NCBI RefSeq assembly: GCF_037113415.1
Contig: NZ_CP146608.1
Coordinates: 1,756,501-1,820,500 of the forward strand
DNA length: 64,000 nt
Direction of reading: 5' to 3'
Source of the DNA: Devosia sp. XK-2
Lineage (GTDB): Bacteria > Pseudomonadota > Alphaproteobacteria > Rhizobiales > Devosiaceae
In this document: positions 17,770 through 26,116 of the stretch, piece by piece
How the letters are laid out: every line of letters starts with the position of its first letter
Position numbering within the stretch: position 1 is the first letter of the stretch
Translations under genes and position numbers: made by a program
The notes under the pieces: generated by a model
Told to the model about the DNA's origin: nothing
The model's database searches: none
What the model saw: only the letters and a program-made list of their open reading frames with translations

Positions 17770-20064
17770 ATGGCCAAATCCCCAAAACCAAAAAACACAT
17801 CCGGCCCCAAGCGCCCGCGCCTGCCTGTGGCGGAACGCCTGCCCTCGCGCGAACAATTGCTCGAGGCGCTGGCGCAGGAAGACAACATCAAGGGCAAGCG
17901 CGATCTGGCCAAGGTCTTCGGCATTCGCGGCGATCTCCGGCGGCCCTTCAAGGCCATGCTGGCCGAGCTCGAGGGCGAAGGCGTCATCACGCGCACCCGC
18001 AAGGCGCTCCGCCGCACAGCCGCCCTGCCCCATGTGACCGTGCTCGATATTCCCGGCGACGCCGACCCGGAAGACCTCCACGCTTTCCCGGCCCAATGGA
18101 ATCCGGAAGAAGGCGAGATGCCCCGCGTTCGCGTTCTGGTCGACAGCCGCTCCCGCGTCGTTCCAGCCCCGGGTGACCGCATCCTGGCCCGTATCGATGC
18201 CGGCGAGGACGCCGTGCCCGACTACACCGCCAAGCCGATGAAAGTGCTCGACAAGCCACGTCGCGCCCATATCGGCATCGTTCGCATGGACGAAGAGGGT
18301 GCCCGCCTCATCCCGGTCGATCGCAAGCAGAAGGAAATGCGCATCGCCATGGGTGATCTCGGCGGTGCCGGTGACGGCGACCTGGTCGAGGTTGAGGTGA
18401 AGTTTTCGGGTCGCCTGATGATCCCCCGGGCCCGCGTCACCAAGGTGGTCGGCAATCCAAATTCGGAAGGCGCCGTCTCGCTGATTGCTATCCACAATCT
18501 CGAAATCCCGCATGTCTTCCCGCAAAGCGTTATCCGCGAGGCCGAAGAGGCTAAGGAAGCAACGCTCAAGGGCCGCGAGGACTGGCGTGACCTGCCGCTG
18601 ATCACCATTGACCCAGCCGACGCCAAGGACCATGACGACGCGGTCCATGCCGCGCCCGATGACGACGAAAAAAACCAGGGTGGCTACATTGTCACCGTCG
18701 CTATTGCCGACGTTGCCGCCTATGTGCGTCCCGGCACGGCACTCGACCGCGAAGCCTATTTGCGTGGCAATTCGGTCTATTTCCCCGACCGCGTCGTCCC
18801 CATGCTGCCCGAGCGCATTTCCAACGAATTGTGCTCATTGAAAGAAGGCGTGCCGCGCGCGGCTCTCGCCGTACGCATGGTGCTTGGGGCCGACGGCCGC
18901 AAGAAGAGCCACAGCTTCCACCGCATCCTTATGCGCTCGGCGGCCAAATTGTCCTACCAGCAGGCCCAGGCCGCCATTGACGGCAATCCGGACGACCAGA
19001 CCGGGCCCCTGCTCGACGCGATCCTGCGGCCGCTCTGGGACGCCTATGAGGCCATGACCAAGGCGCGCGACCAGCGTGGTCCCCTGGATCTCGACCTGCC
19101 GGAGCGCAAGATCCTACTCGACGAAAAGGGCATGGTGCGCGACATCCATGTGCCCGAACGCCTCGAAGCCCATCGCCTCATCGAGGAAATGATGATTGCC
19201 GCCAATGTCGCAGCGGCCGAAACGCTCGAACAAAAACGCAGCGAACTGCTCTACCGCGTCCATGACGAGCCGAGTTCGGAAAAACTCCAGGCTCTGCGCG
19301 ATTTCCTTGGTTCGCTCGATATTGCCGTCAAGAAATCCGACAGCGTCCGCGCCTCCGATTTCAACGGCATTCTGGCGCAGGCCCGCAAGGCCAATAACAT
19401 CGAGCAGGTCAGCGAAATGGTGCTGCGCTCCCAGGCGCAGGCTGAATATGCAGCCGAAAATTACGGCCATTTCGGTCTCAATCTCGACCGCTACGCCCAT
19501 TTCACCTCCCCCATCCGCCGCTATGCCGACCTCATCGTGCATCGGGCATTGGTTCGGGCGCTGGGCCTTGGCGACGATGGCCTGAGCGATTCTGAAGCCG
19601 CAAAGCTTCCCGGCATTGCCCAGCACATTTCAGCGACCGAGCGTCGCGCCATGCTCGCCGAACGAGAAACCTCCGACCGCCTCCTTGCTCAGTTCCTGGC
19701 CGAGCGCATTGGCGCGCGCTTCATGGGCCGGGTATCGGGCATAACCCGCTCCGGTCTATTCATTCGTCTGCTCGAAACCGGTGCCGATGGCTTTATCCCG
19801 GCCTCGACGCTGGGGCAGGACTATTATCGCTTCGTCGAAGAACGGCAGGCCATGATTGGCGAACGTACTGGCGAAACCTTTACCCTTGGCGACCGGGTGG
19901 AAGTACGTCTGCTCGAGGCGGCCCCGGTCGCGGGCGCCTTGCGGTTCGGGCTCCTGTCAGAAGGCAAGCGCGGCAATCCGCCATCTGGCAAGCGCCTCCG
20001 AAAGGGCCCATCTAGGAGCTTCGGCCCCCGGACTTCAAAAGGTTCGGGCCGGAGAAAGAGATAA
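17770..20064 (+). CDS. rnr: Ribonuclease R
   Basis: RNase R is a processive 3'-5' exoribonuclease that degrades structured RNA, rRNA and tmRNA-tagged messages. The 764-residue protein has a basic N-terminal helix-turn-helix region and two cold-shock-like domains. The RNB catalytic core includes TIDPADAKDHDDAVHA, with the metal-binding Asp cluster, and NYGHFGLNLDRYAHFTSPIRRYADL. An S1 domain (ARFMGRVSGITRSGLFIRL) and a Lys/Arg/Ser-rich tail complete it. The ATG at 17770 is the only start before the conserved region. The next gene begins 3 bases after the stop, so they are probably co-transcribed. Confidence 0.96.
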   Translation: MAKSPKPKNTSGPKRPRLPVAERLPSREQLLEALAQEDNIKGKRDLAKVFGIRGDLRRPFKAMLAELEGEGVITRTRKALRRTAALPHVTVLDIPGDADPEDLHAFPAQWNPEEGEMPRVRVLVDSRSRVVPAPGDRILARIDAGEDAVPDYTAKPMKVLDKPRRAHIGIVRMDEEGARLIPVDRKQKEMRIAMGDLGGAGDGDLVEVEVKFSGRLMIPRARVTKVVGNPNSEGAVSLIAIHNLEIPHVFPQSVIREAEEAKEATLKGREDWRDLPLITIDPADAKDHDDAVHAAPDDDEKNQGGYIVTVAIADVAAYVRPGTALDREAYLRGNSVYFPDRVVPMLPERISNELCSLKEGVPRAALAVRMVLGADGRKKSHSFHRILMRSAAKLSYQQAQAAIDGNPDDQTGPLLDAILRPLWDAYEAMTKARDQRGPLDLDLPERKILLDEKGMVRDIHVPERLEAHRLIEEMMIAANVAAAETLEQKRSELLYRVHDEPSSEKLQALRDFLGSLDIAVKKSDSVRASDFNGILAQARKANNIEQVSEMVLRSQAQAEYAAENYGHFGLNLDRYAHFTSPIRRYADLIVHRALVRALGLGDDGLSDSEAAKLPGIAQHISATERRAMLAERETSDRLLAQFLAERIGARFMGRVSGITRSGLFIRLLETGADGFIPASTLGQDYYRFVEERQAMIGERTGETFTLGDRVEVRLLEAAPVAGALRFGLLSEGKRGNPPSGKRLRKGPSRSFGPRTSKGSGRRKR

Positions 20065-20067
20065 GTG

Positions 20068-20463
20068 ATGACCGATCAAACCCGGACTCTTGATGAACGC
20101 AATGTGGGCCAAGCCATGTGGCGAGGCACGCTCTGCCGTTGCCCGCACTGCGGCCAGGGCAAGATGTTCCGCGCCTATTTGAAGACGGTGGATCATTGTG
20201 AGGCCTGCGGTGAGGAACTCAGCCACCATCGGGCTGACGACTTCCCTCCCTACATAGCCATCACCATCGTCGGTCACATCATCATCTTCCTGATGCTGCA
20301 CCTGGACATGACCTATCACGTCCAGCCCCTCACCTATGTGGTGACCATGGTGCCTCTGGCCATCGTGCTGCCGCTGGCCCTGCTGCCCTCGATCAAGGGT
20401 GCCATTGTCGGACTGCAATGGGCCAATCGCATGTACGGCTTCGGCACGGGACAGCGTGATTGA
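20068..20463 (+). CDS. DUF983 domain protein with zinc ribbon and two membrane helices
   Basis: The 131-residue protein belongs to DUF983. It has two CxxC pairs (LCRCPHCGQGKMF and DHCEACGEELSHH) that form a zinc ribbon, the conserved DDFPPYIAI, and then two hydrophobic helices (ITIVGHIIIFLMLHLDM and YVVTMVPLAIVLPLALL). The end WANRMYGFG is typical of the family. It probably sits in the inner membrane with the ribbon in the cytoplasm. The role is unknown. Its start follows the rnr stop directly (TAAGTGATG). A GTG just before the ATG could also be used. The rnr-DUF983-rpmG order is common in this bacterial order. Confidence 0.9.
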   Translation: MTDQTRTLDERNVGQAMWRGTLCRCPHCGQGKMFRAYLKTVDHCEACGEELSHHRADDFPPYIAITIVGHIIIFLMLHLDMTYHVQPLTYVVTMVPLAIVLPLALLPSIKGAIVGLQWANRMYGFGTGQRD

Positions 20464-20525
20464 ACGCAAACAGATAACATACCGAACCGAGACCCCTGGG
20501 CCGCTGGAGTTCTGTTGTTATCGAC

Positions 20526-20553
20526 TTGACATCTGGGCGCAAATCCGTAGGTT
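20526..20553 (+). promoter_or_regulatory. Putative sigma-70 promoter of rpmG
   Basis: A perfect TTGACA at 20526-20531, a 16-base spacer and TAGGTT at 20548-20553 lie about 60 bases before the rpmG start. The -10 is weak, as is common in GC-rich alphaproteobacteria. No transcript data were available. Confidence 0.55.
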
Positions 20554-20613
20554 GCGCGCAAATTCCGGCGCTGCCCCGCTGCAGCGCCTTTCGCTTTGTG
20601 AAGGACGTACCAA

Positions 20614-20781
20614 ATGGCCAAGGCCGCCACCATCAAGATCAAGCTCGTCTCGACGGCCGACACCGGCTTTTTCTACGTGACCAAGAAGAATGCCCGCACT
20701 CAGACCGAAAAGCTGGCGTTCAAGAAGTACGACCCGGTCGTGCGCAAGCATGTTGAATTCAAGGAAGCCAAGATCAAGTAA
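20614..20781 (+). CDS. rpmG: 50S ribosomal protein L33
   Basis: This encodes 55 residues, the normal size of bL33 of the zinc-free type. It starts [20 protein letters not shown], has the typical [20 protein letters not shown] and ends [10 protein letters not shown]. No CxxC pairs are present, so it is the C-minus form that does not need zinc. It sits in the large ribosomal subunit near the E site. A consensus-like promoter lies upstream and a strong intrinsic terminator follows, so it should be transcribed mainly as a single gene. Confidence 0.97.
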   Translation: MAKAATIKIKLVSTADTGFFYVTKKNARTQTEKLAFKKYDPVVRKHVEFKEAKIK

Positions 20782-20805
20782 TCTGGCTTCACCTGCGAAT
20801 TGAAC

Positions 20806-20838
20806 AAACCCCCGCAACTGCTTGCGGGGGTTTTGTTT
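20806..20838 (+). terminator. Intrinsic terminator of rpmG
   Basis: There is a 9-base stem, CCCCCGCAA (20809-20817) and TTGCGGGGG (20822-20830), with loop CTGC, flanked by A-rich sequence and followed by TTTTGTTTTG. Confidence 0.93.
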
Positions 20839-20940
20839 TGCGTCGCAAGCCGCTCTTGCGCCCGTTCCTTCATGGAAAGCCATGCCCCGCATAAGCGATG
20901 GGATCACCGCGTCTGGAGGTGAATGAGGCAAACTTGTTTC

Positions 20941-21110
20941 TCGCGGAGAAAGAGTGGCTGGTCCGGAGCGGCATGTCGAAGAGGCCACTCTGTCCGCGTC
21001 CGGACCAACCGCCCTACGGAACTCAGGAGTTGCGGCGGACCTGAGATGGGCCGTAGGGAGCCAATGGGGCTTGGGATATTTCCCAAGGCCGCCTAAGGAG
21101 GAACCTAGTC
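20941..21110. ncRNA. Candidate structured RNA or regulatory region between rpmG and pleD
   Basis: The 490-base gap between rpmG and pleD has no protein gene but several strong inverted repeats in a row. They are AGAGTGGC 20951-20958 with GCCACTCT 20984-20991, and TGGTCCGGA 20959-20967 with TCCGGACCA 20999-21007. Next come CCCTACGG 21012-21019 with CCGTAGGG 21051-21058, enclosing CTCAGG/CCTGAG, and CTTGGGA 21070-21076 with TCCCAAG 21081-21087. The first two pairs cross each other, so they form either a pseudoknot or alternative folds. The strand is undecided. A TATAAT exists on the minus strand at 21168-21173, upstream of the block in that direction. I could not match it to 6S, SRP, RNase P or tmRNA signatures. 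Confidence 0.4.
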
Positions 21111-21159
21111 CCTACCTGCAAAAACGCCAAGCGAATCTAGCACCGCCACCCTGGCAACC

Positions 21160-21179
21160 ATTTGTTAATTATAACAAAT
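21160..21179. repeat. AT-rich palindrome
   Basis: A perfect 8-base inverted repeat (ATTTGTTA / TAACAAAT) with a 4-base centre stands out in GC-rich surroundings. Its minus strand contains TATAAT. It could be an operator or the -10 region of a minus-strand transcript. Confidence 0.4.
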
Positions 21180-21269
21180 AACCCTAATAGCCCGGATTTT
21201 AGCGATTAGGCGGTGTGCGGAAACGTGGGCACCGGCTTTTCGCCGAAAACGCCGCGACAGCAAAAGGCA

Positions 21270-22637
21270 TCACGCCGCGTCGAAAATCACCCGATTGCGG
21301 CCACCACGCTTGGCCCTGTAGAGCGCCACATCTGCACGCTTGATCAGGCTTTCCGGCGTATCGACCCGGCTTTCATTAAGGGCCACGCCGACCGAAACAG
21401 TAACCGATAGCGGCCGCGCCGGTCCCACTTCGAACTGTTTCTCTGCCATGGCCTGCCGCACCCGTTCGGCCACAGCCTCGGCCTGCCCAGTATCGGTATC
21501 GGGCATCAGCACCACAAACTCCTCGCCACCAAAACGGCAAGCCAGGTCCACGCCGCGAATATTGCGCTTGAGGCGCGCCGCAAACTCCCGCAGCACAGCG
21601 TCGCCTACGTCATGACCGTGATTGTCGTTCACGGCCTTGAAATGATCGATATCCAGGATCATCAGCGCCATATCGCGCTCCTGCTCCTGCGCCTTCCCCA
21701 ACATCACATTGAGATGCCTGTCGAAATAGCGCCGATTGTAGAGCCCTGTCAGCTCATCGGTCACCGCCAGGGCCATGGTATTGTTGACGCTCTCGCGCAA
21801 TTCCATCGCGTAACGATGGCGCCGGATCTGCGTCCGCACCCGCGCCTGCAACTCGTTGCGCTCCACCGGCCGGCTGATATAGTCATTGATGCCCAGATCA
21901 AGCGCCCGCACGACACGCGGCTTGTCGGCCGCGTCCGCCATCAGGATGATCGGCAGATTTCGGGAATGCTCCACGGTGCGAATTTGGGAGCTGACACGCA
22001 ATGGATCGAAATCGTCCAGGCTCATGCTGATCAACGCCAGTTCATAACCGGCGCCCGCCACCTGAAAGACAGCGTCGGCGGGCTCGGTCAGAATGTCGAC
22101 GCGGTGGTCGGCCAGATAGCCCTGGATGCGCTCGGCATGCCGCCGATCCGTATCGATAATCAGGACCGAACCACCGCTGGCCGAAATGCTGTCCATCGCC
22201 CGAAGCGCATCTTCGATGGCAATTTGCTGCCCGGTCAGTGCCCGGGCGCGCAGTTCATCGGTAAGAGACTTGAGCCGCACAAGACTTTTGACCCGGGCCA
22301 TAAGCTGGGTATCGTCCACCGGCTTGGACAGAAAGTCGTCGGCGCCCGCTTCCAGCCCTTGCACACGATCCGATGTCTGGTCGAGCGCTGTGATCATCAA
22401 CACCGGCAAATGATGCGTCTTGGGATTGGCCTTGAGGCGCCGGCACACCTCGAACCCGTCCATTTCCGGCATCATCACGTCGAGCAGGACGATATCGATG
22501 TCCTCGCTTTCGCAAATGGCCAGGGCCTGCGCACCGGAGCTGGCCGTCAGCACCTCATAATATTCCGCCGACAGGCGCGCCTCGAGCAGGCGAACATTTG
22601 TTGGAATGTCGTCAACGATCAGAACGCGCGCCGTCAC
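21270..22637 (-). CDS. pleD: Diguanylate cyclase response regulator PleD
   Basis: PleD makes cyclic di-GMP and controls polar development and motility in alphaproteobacteria. The order is REC1 with phospho-acceptor Asp53 (IVLLDVMMPEMDGFE), a second degenerate REC domain from about residue 155, and a GGDEF domain from about residue 310. The GGDEF domain has DELTGLYNRRYFDRH, the active site FGGEEFVVLMPD and the inhibitory RxxD site (RGVD) five residues before it. The GTG start at 22637 gives 455 residues and places Asp at 53, as in Caulobacter PleD. An ATG seven codons upstream (22658) is possible. It follows divK on the same strand, the usual operon for this two-component circuit. Confidence 0.95.
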   Translation of the reverse strand: MTARVLIVDDIPTNVRLLEARLSAEYYEVLTASSGAQALAICESEDIDIVLLDVMMPEMDGFEVCRRLKANPKTHHLPVLMITALDQTSDRVQGLEAGADDFLSKPVDDTQLMARVKSLVRLKSLTDELRARALTGQQIAIEDALRAMDSISASGGSVLIIDTDRRHAERIQGYLADHRVDILTEPADAVFQVAGAGYELALISMSLDDFDPLRVSSQIRTVEHSRNLPIILMADAADKPRVVRALDLGINDYISRPVERNELQARVRTQIRRHRYAMELRESVNNTMALAVTDELTGLYNRRYFDRHLNVMLGKAQEQERDMALMILDIDHFKAVNDNHGHDVGDAVLREFAARLKRNIRGVDLACRFGGEEFVVLMPDTDTGQAEAVAERVRQAMAEKQFEVGPARPLSVTVSVGVALNESRVDTPESLIKRADVALYRAKRGGRNRVIFDAA

Positions 22638-22726
22638 TGCTACTACCCCGGAATCCATCGGCCCACCGGACGGTTTCCCGCCGGCGTCGAGCCCCTACCC
22701 GATCCGCAGCCCTGGTGAACCGCCGC

Positions 22727-23098
22727 TCAGGCCGGTCCAATGTAGTGGGCAATGGTTTCCAGAAAGTGAGACACCGAAATGGGTTTGGAAATATAACCCT
22801 CGCAGCCGCCCTGCAGAATCCGCTCCTCATCGCCCTTCATGGCAAAGGCGGTCACGGCAATGACTGGGATATGTGCCAATTGGTCATCGTCCTTGAGCCA
22901 TTTGGTCACCACCAGGCCCGAGACTTCCGGCAATTGGATATCCATAAGGATCAGGTCGGGCATATGCGCACGCGCCAGGTCCAGCGCTTCCATGCCGTTG
23001 CGCGTCTGGATCACGGCGTAACCACGTGATTCCAGAAGATCGTTGAAGAGCTTCATGTTGAGCTCGTTATCTTCCACGATCATGACAGTCTTGGGCAT
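22727..23098 (-). CDS. divK: Single-domain response regulator DivK
   Basis: The 123-residue receiver domain has no output domain. It begins [20 protein letters not shown] and has the acceptor Asp in [16 protein letters not shown], the conserved Thr/Ala switch in [14 protein letters not shown], and Lys in [13 protein letters not shown]. These are the exact features of DivK, which is phosphorylated by DivJ/PleC-type kinases and sets CtrA activity during the cell cycle. The gap to pleD is about 90 bases with no terminator. The ATG at 23098 is chosen over longer in-frame starts, which add a basic non-conserved stretch. Confidence 0.95.
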   Translation of the reverse strand: MPKTVMIVEDNELNMKLFNDLLESRGYAVIQTRNGMEALDLARAHMPDLILMDIQLPEVSGLVVTKWLKDDDQLAHIPVIAVTAFAMKGDEERILQGGCEGYISKPISVSHFLETIAHYIGPA

Positions 23099-23228
23099 TC
23101 TACCTCGCTTGGGCGCCGGTTGGCGCCCGGGCCGGAAAACTCTGTCCTGCCGCATGGCCGGGCTTCGCTTTCACTCGGATTCTGGGCTAGCATTCAAACT
23201 CTAACAATTCACCAAACGAGACCACCAC

Positions 23229-23507
23229 GTGCCCGTTTCCGACCGCTCCGCGCCTGAATTGCCCGCCCTCGCCGATGCCTGTCTGGGCTTTCTCGCGGAG
23301 AATCCGGAAGAGCTCCTGGCCTTCATGCAATTTGCCGGCCTTACTCCCGACGCCTTGCGGTCCGCCGTTGGCACACAGCGCCTCCAGCACGGTCTCATCG
23401 ACTATTTTGCAGCAAATGAAACGATTCTGCTCGCCCTATGCGCTAATTCCGGCACGACGCCGGAGCAATTCATGCGCATCTGGCATCGCCTGAACAAAGT
23501 GGAATAG
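23229..23507 (+). CDS. DUF3572 family protein
   Basis: The 92-residue product is a small acidic helical protein of the DUF3572 family found in Hyphomicrobiales. Recognisable parts are [33 protein letters not shown] and [20 protein letters not shown]. The function is unknown. The start is GTG at 23229. It lies 7 bases before dinB on the same strand and is divergent from divK. Co-transcription with dinB is likely, and this pairing recurs in related genomes as far as I recall. Confidence 0.8.
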   Translation: MPVSDRSAPELPALADACLGFLAENPEELLAFMQFAGLTPDALRSAVGTQRLQHGLIDYFAANETILLALCANSGTTPEQFMRIWHRLNKVE

Positions 23508-23514
23508 CACCGCG

Positions 23515-24843
23515 ATGGCCTGGCTCTGCAGGGATTGCCTGAATTCGGGCGCGGCCATTGCCGCGCCCCGCCGGTGCCCGTCCTGCGGCTCACCGCGCCT
23601 CAGAAGTCACGATGAACTCTTTGCACTCTCCGTCGCCCATGTCGATTGCGACGCCTTCTACGCCTCGGTCGAGAAGCGGGACGACCCCTCTCTCCGCGAC
23701 AAGCCGCTGATCATCGGCGGTGGCCAACGTGGTGTCGTCTCGACCTGCTGTTACATAGCCAGGCAGTCCGGCGTGCGCTCGGCCATGCCCATGTTCAAAG
23801 CCCGCGAACTTTGTCCAGACGCGGTCATCATCAAGCCCGACATGGCCAAATATGTCGAGGTCAGCCGCCAGATCCGGACCTATATGGAGGCCCTGACGCC
23901 GCTGGTCGAACCCATCTCCATCGATGAAGCCTTTCTCGACATGACTGGCACTGAGCGGGTGCACAAGGCCCCGCCTGCCCTGAGCCTGGCGCGCTTTGCC
24001 CACACCATTGAGCAAGAAATCGGCGTCACCATTTCAGTTGGCCTGTCGCACAATAAATTCCTCGCCAAGGTCGCGTCCGACCTGGACAAGCCCCGCGGCT
24101 TTGCGGTCATCGGTGCAGCCGAAACGCGGGAATTCCTCGCGCCCAAGCCCATCAACCTGATCTTTGGTGTCGGCAAGGTCTTCTGCGAAACGCTCAAAAA
24201 GGACGGCTATCACACAATCGGACAACTGCAGCAGGAAGACCCGAACCGTCTCATGCGGCTCTACGGCGAATCGGGCGCGCGCCTCGCCCGGCTTGCGCAG
24301 GGGCAGGATGCCCGCCGCGTGTCCAGCGATGGCGAGATGAAAACCGTCTCCTCCGAAACGACCTTCTCGCGCGATCTGGCCTCGGCCGATGAGCTCTCCA
24401 CCGAACTTCTGAAATGCTCCGAGCGCCTGTCCGAACGGCTCAAGGCCAAGGGCCTGGTGGGAGATACGGTCACAATCAAGCTCAAGACCGCCGGATTTAA
24501 GTTGCGCACGCGCGCCCGACACCTGATGATGCCGACACAGCTTGCCAATGTGCTCTATGAAACGGGCATGCATCTGCTGGCGCGAGAGATCGACGGCACG
24601 CCGTTTCGCCTCATCGGCATTGGCGTCTCCGGGCTCGAAAGCGCCGGCGGCCCCGACCCGGTGGACCTGCTTGAGCCGCAGGTGGCCCGCAAGGCCGCTG
24701 CTGAACGCGCCATGGACAAGGTCCGTACCCGTTTCGGGCGCACGGCCGTCATGCGCGGCAAGCTCTATACCAACCGGCCCGAGACAAGCTCGGGCCCGGC
24801 ATCCGAAGAAGAAGCAGACGACCTCGAAGGCAAGACCAGATGA
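23515..24843 (+). CDS. dinB: DNA polymerase IV with N-terminal zinc ribbon
   Basis: DinB is an error-prone Y-family polymerase used to bypass lesions. The 442-residue protein starts with a short zinc ribbon (CRDC ... CPSC, residues 5-25), typical of one rhizobial DinB type. The palm follows with [17 protein letters not shown], the [17 protein letters not shown] segment, and the catalytic [12 protein letters not shown], holding the second Asp-Glu pair. The thumb has the helix-hairpin-helix [11 protein letters not shown], and the little finger domain spans about residues 275-400. No clear beta-clamp box was identified at the C-terminus. The ATGA overlap couples it to the RidA gene. Confidence 0.95.
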   Translation: MAWLCRDCLNSGAAIAAPRRCPSCGSPRLRSHDELFALSVAHVDCDAFYASVEKRDDPSLRDKPLIIGGGQRGVVSTCCYIARQSGVRSAMPMFKARELCPDAVIIKPDMAKYVEVSRQIRTYMEALTPLVEPISIDEAFLDMTGTERVHKAPPALSLARFAHTIEQEIGVTISVGLSHNKFLAKVASDLDKPRGFAVIGAAETREFLAPKPINLIFGVGKVFCETLKKDGYHTIGQLQQEDPNRLMRLYGESGARLARLAQGQDARRVSSDGEMKTVSSETTFSRDLASADELSTELLKCSERLSERLKAKGLVGDTVTIKLKTAGFKLRTRARHLMMPTQLANVLYETGMHLLAREIDGTPFRLIGIGVSGLESAGGPDPVDLLEPQVARKAAAERAMDKVRTRFGRTAVMRGKLYTNRPETSSGPASEEEADDLEGKTR

Positions 24844-25298
24844 CCGACCCGATCGAAAAGCTCCGCGAATATGGCTATGAGCTTCCCGCCCCCAAGGCGC
24901 CCGTGGCCAGCTATGTGCCCGTCAACCGCAGCGGCAATCTCCTTTATGTTTCCGGCCAACTCTCCAGCAACGAGAGCGGCGTCGTGCAAGGGCTGCTTGG
25001 CGACACGATGAATGTGGTGCAGGGAGGCAATGCCGCCGAACTATGCGCCGTCAACATTCTGGCCCAGATCGTTCATATGGCGGGCGTGCCGCTGCATGAG
25101 GTCAAGAAGATCGTCAAGCTCACGGTTCTGGTTGCCTCGACTCCTGACTTCTTCGAACAGCACCTCGTCGCCAACGGAGCTTCCAATCTGCTGGTGGGCG
25201 TCCTTGGCGATAAGGGCAAGCATGCCCGGGCCGCTTTCGGCGTTGCCGCCCTGCCCTTGGGTGCGGCTGTGGAGATCGAAGCGGTTGTCGAGGTTTAA
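24840..25298 (+). CDS. RidA family protein
   Basis: The 152-residue product belongs to the RidA/YjgF superfamily of small trimeric deaminases. Classical RidA hydrolyses reactive enamine/imine intermediates from PLP enzymes. The subgroup here is the longer type beginning with a helix ([16 protein letters not shown]) followed by [19 protein letters not shown] and a C-terminus of the [17 protein letters not shown] type. In classical RidA a conserved Arg near residue 105 binds the substrate carboxylate. Here the corresponding segment is [13 protein letters not shown], which does carry an Arg. It overlaps the dinB stop by 4 bases. The actual substrate is unknown. Confidence 0.9.
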   Translation: MTDPIEKLREYGYELPAPKAPVASYVPVNRSGNLLYVSGQLSSNESGVVQGLLGDTMNVVQGGNAAELCAVNILAQIVHMAGVPLHEVKKIVKLTVLVASTPDFFEQHLVANGASNLLVGVLGDKGKHARAAFGVAALPLGAAVEIEAVVEV

Positions 25299-25304
25299 CG
25301 CCTC

Positions 25305-26099
25305 ATGCGGCGAAGCGCCCTGGCGTCGCCCTGGCTCGCGCTCGTACTGATACAGCCGGCCATCGCGGCCGGCTATACTTTGCCACCTGCCGGTGCACGC
25401 TATGATTCTCAACTCGGCGGGGCCTATGCGCCACCGGCGGGCACGCAGATCGTCAGCCGCGACCGGCAGGCGCCCGCCGCACCGGGCCTCTACAATATCT
25501 GCTACATCAACGCCTTCCAGACCCAGCCGCAGGATGTCACTTGGTGGCTCGCCAACCATCCGCAACTGGTTCTCAGACGCGACGACATTCCCGTGGAAGA
25601 TCCGAACTGGCCGGGCGAATATCTGCTCGACACCAGCACAGCCGAAAATCGCGCCGGACTACTGGCCATCGTTTCAAATTGGATCGACGATTGTGCCAAA
25701 AACGGCTTCGATGCCATCGAGCCAGACAATCTCGACACCTATTCCCGTTCCGGCGGCTTACTTTCCATCGACGATAACCTCGCCTTCGCTCGGGCGTTCA
25801 TTGCCCATGCCCATGTCCTGGGACTGGCAGTGGCACAAAAGAACAGTCTCGACCTCGCAGAGCGAGGCCCCCAAGCCGGATTCGATTTCGCCATCACCGA
25901 ATCCTGCCAGGTCTGGGACGAGTGCGGCGCCTATATCGAGAGTTTTGGAGATTACGTGCTCGACATCGAATATACCGACACTGACCGCGGCAATTTCGAC
26001 CGTGTCTGCGCAAGCTATGGCGAGAACATCTCCGTTATCTTGCGCGACAGGAACCTTACAACGCCGGCCGACACCGCCTATGTTTATCAGGCCTGCTGA
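25305..26099 (+). CDS. Secreted glycoside hydrolase family 114-like protein
   Basis: The 264-residue product has an N-terminal signal peptide (MRRSALASPWLALVLIQPAI, then AAG) and a TIM-barrel of the GH114 type. The founding activity of this family is endo-alpha-1,4-polygalactosaminidase. Expected acidic residues are present: Glu139 and Asp141 in GFDAIEPDNLDTYS and Glu222 in YVLDIEYTD. Cysteines near the end (SCQVWDECG, RVCASYG, YQAC) suggest disulfides in the periplasm or outside. It starts 6 bases after the ridA-like stop and is followed 17 bases later by a FemAB-like acyltransferase. A role in trimming a galactosamine-containing polysaccharide is inference. Confidence 0.85.
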   Translation: MRRSALASPWLALVLIQPAIAAGYTLPPAGARYDSQLGGAYAPPAGTQIVSRDRQAPAAPGLYNICYINAFQTQPQDVTWWLANHPQLVLRRDDIPVEDPNWPGEYLLDTSTAENRAGLLAIVSNWIDDCAKNGFDAIEPDNLDTYSRSGGLLSIDDNLAFARAFIAHAHVLGLAVAQKNSLDLAERGPQAGFDFAITESCQVWDECGAYIESFGDYVLDIEYTDTDRGNFDRVCASYGENISVILRDRNLTTPADTAYVYQAC

Positions 26100-26116
26100 C
26101 TCAACCGGTCCTGCCT

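Noticed and set aside
20941..21110. Interpretation of the rpmG-pleD gap as 6S RNA, RNase P RNA or SRP RNA
   Set aside because: None of the signature stretches of these RNAs could be found by eye, and the neighbouring genes are not those usual for 6S RNA. It is kept only as an unassigned structured candidate.
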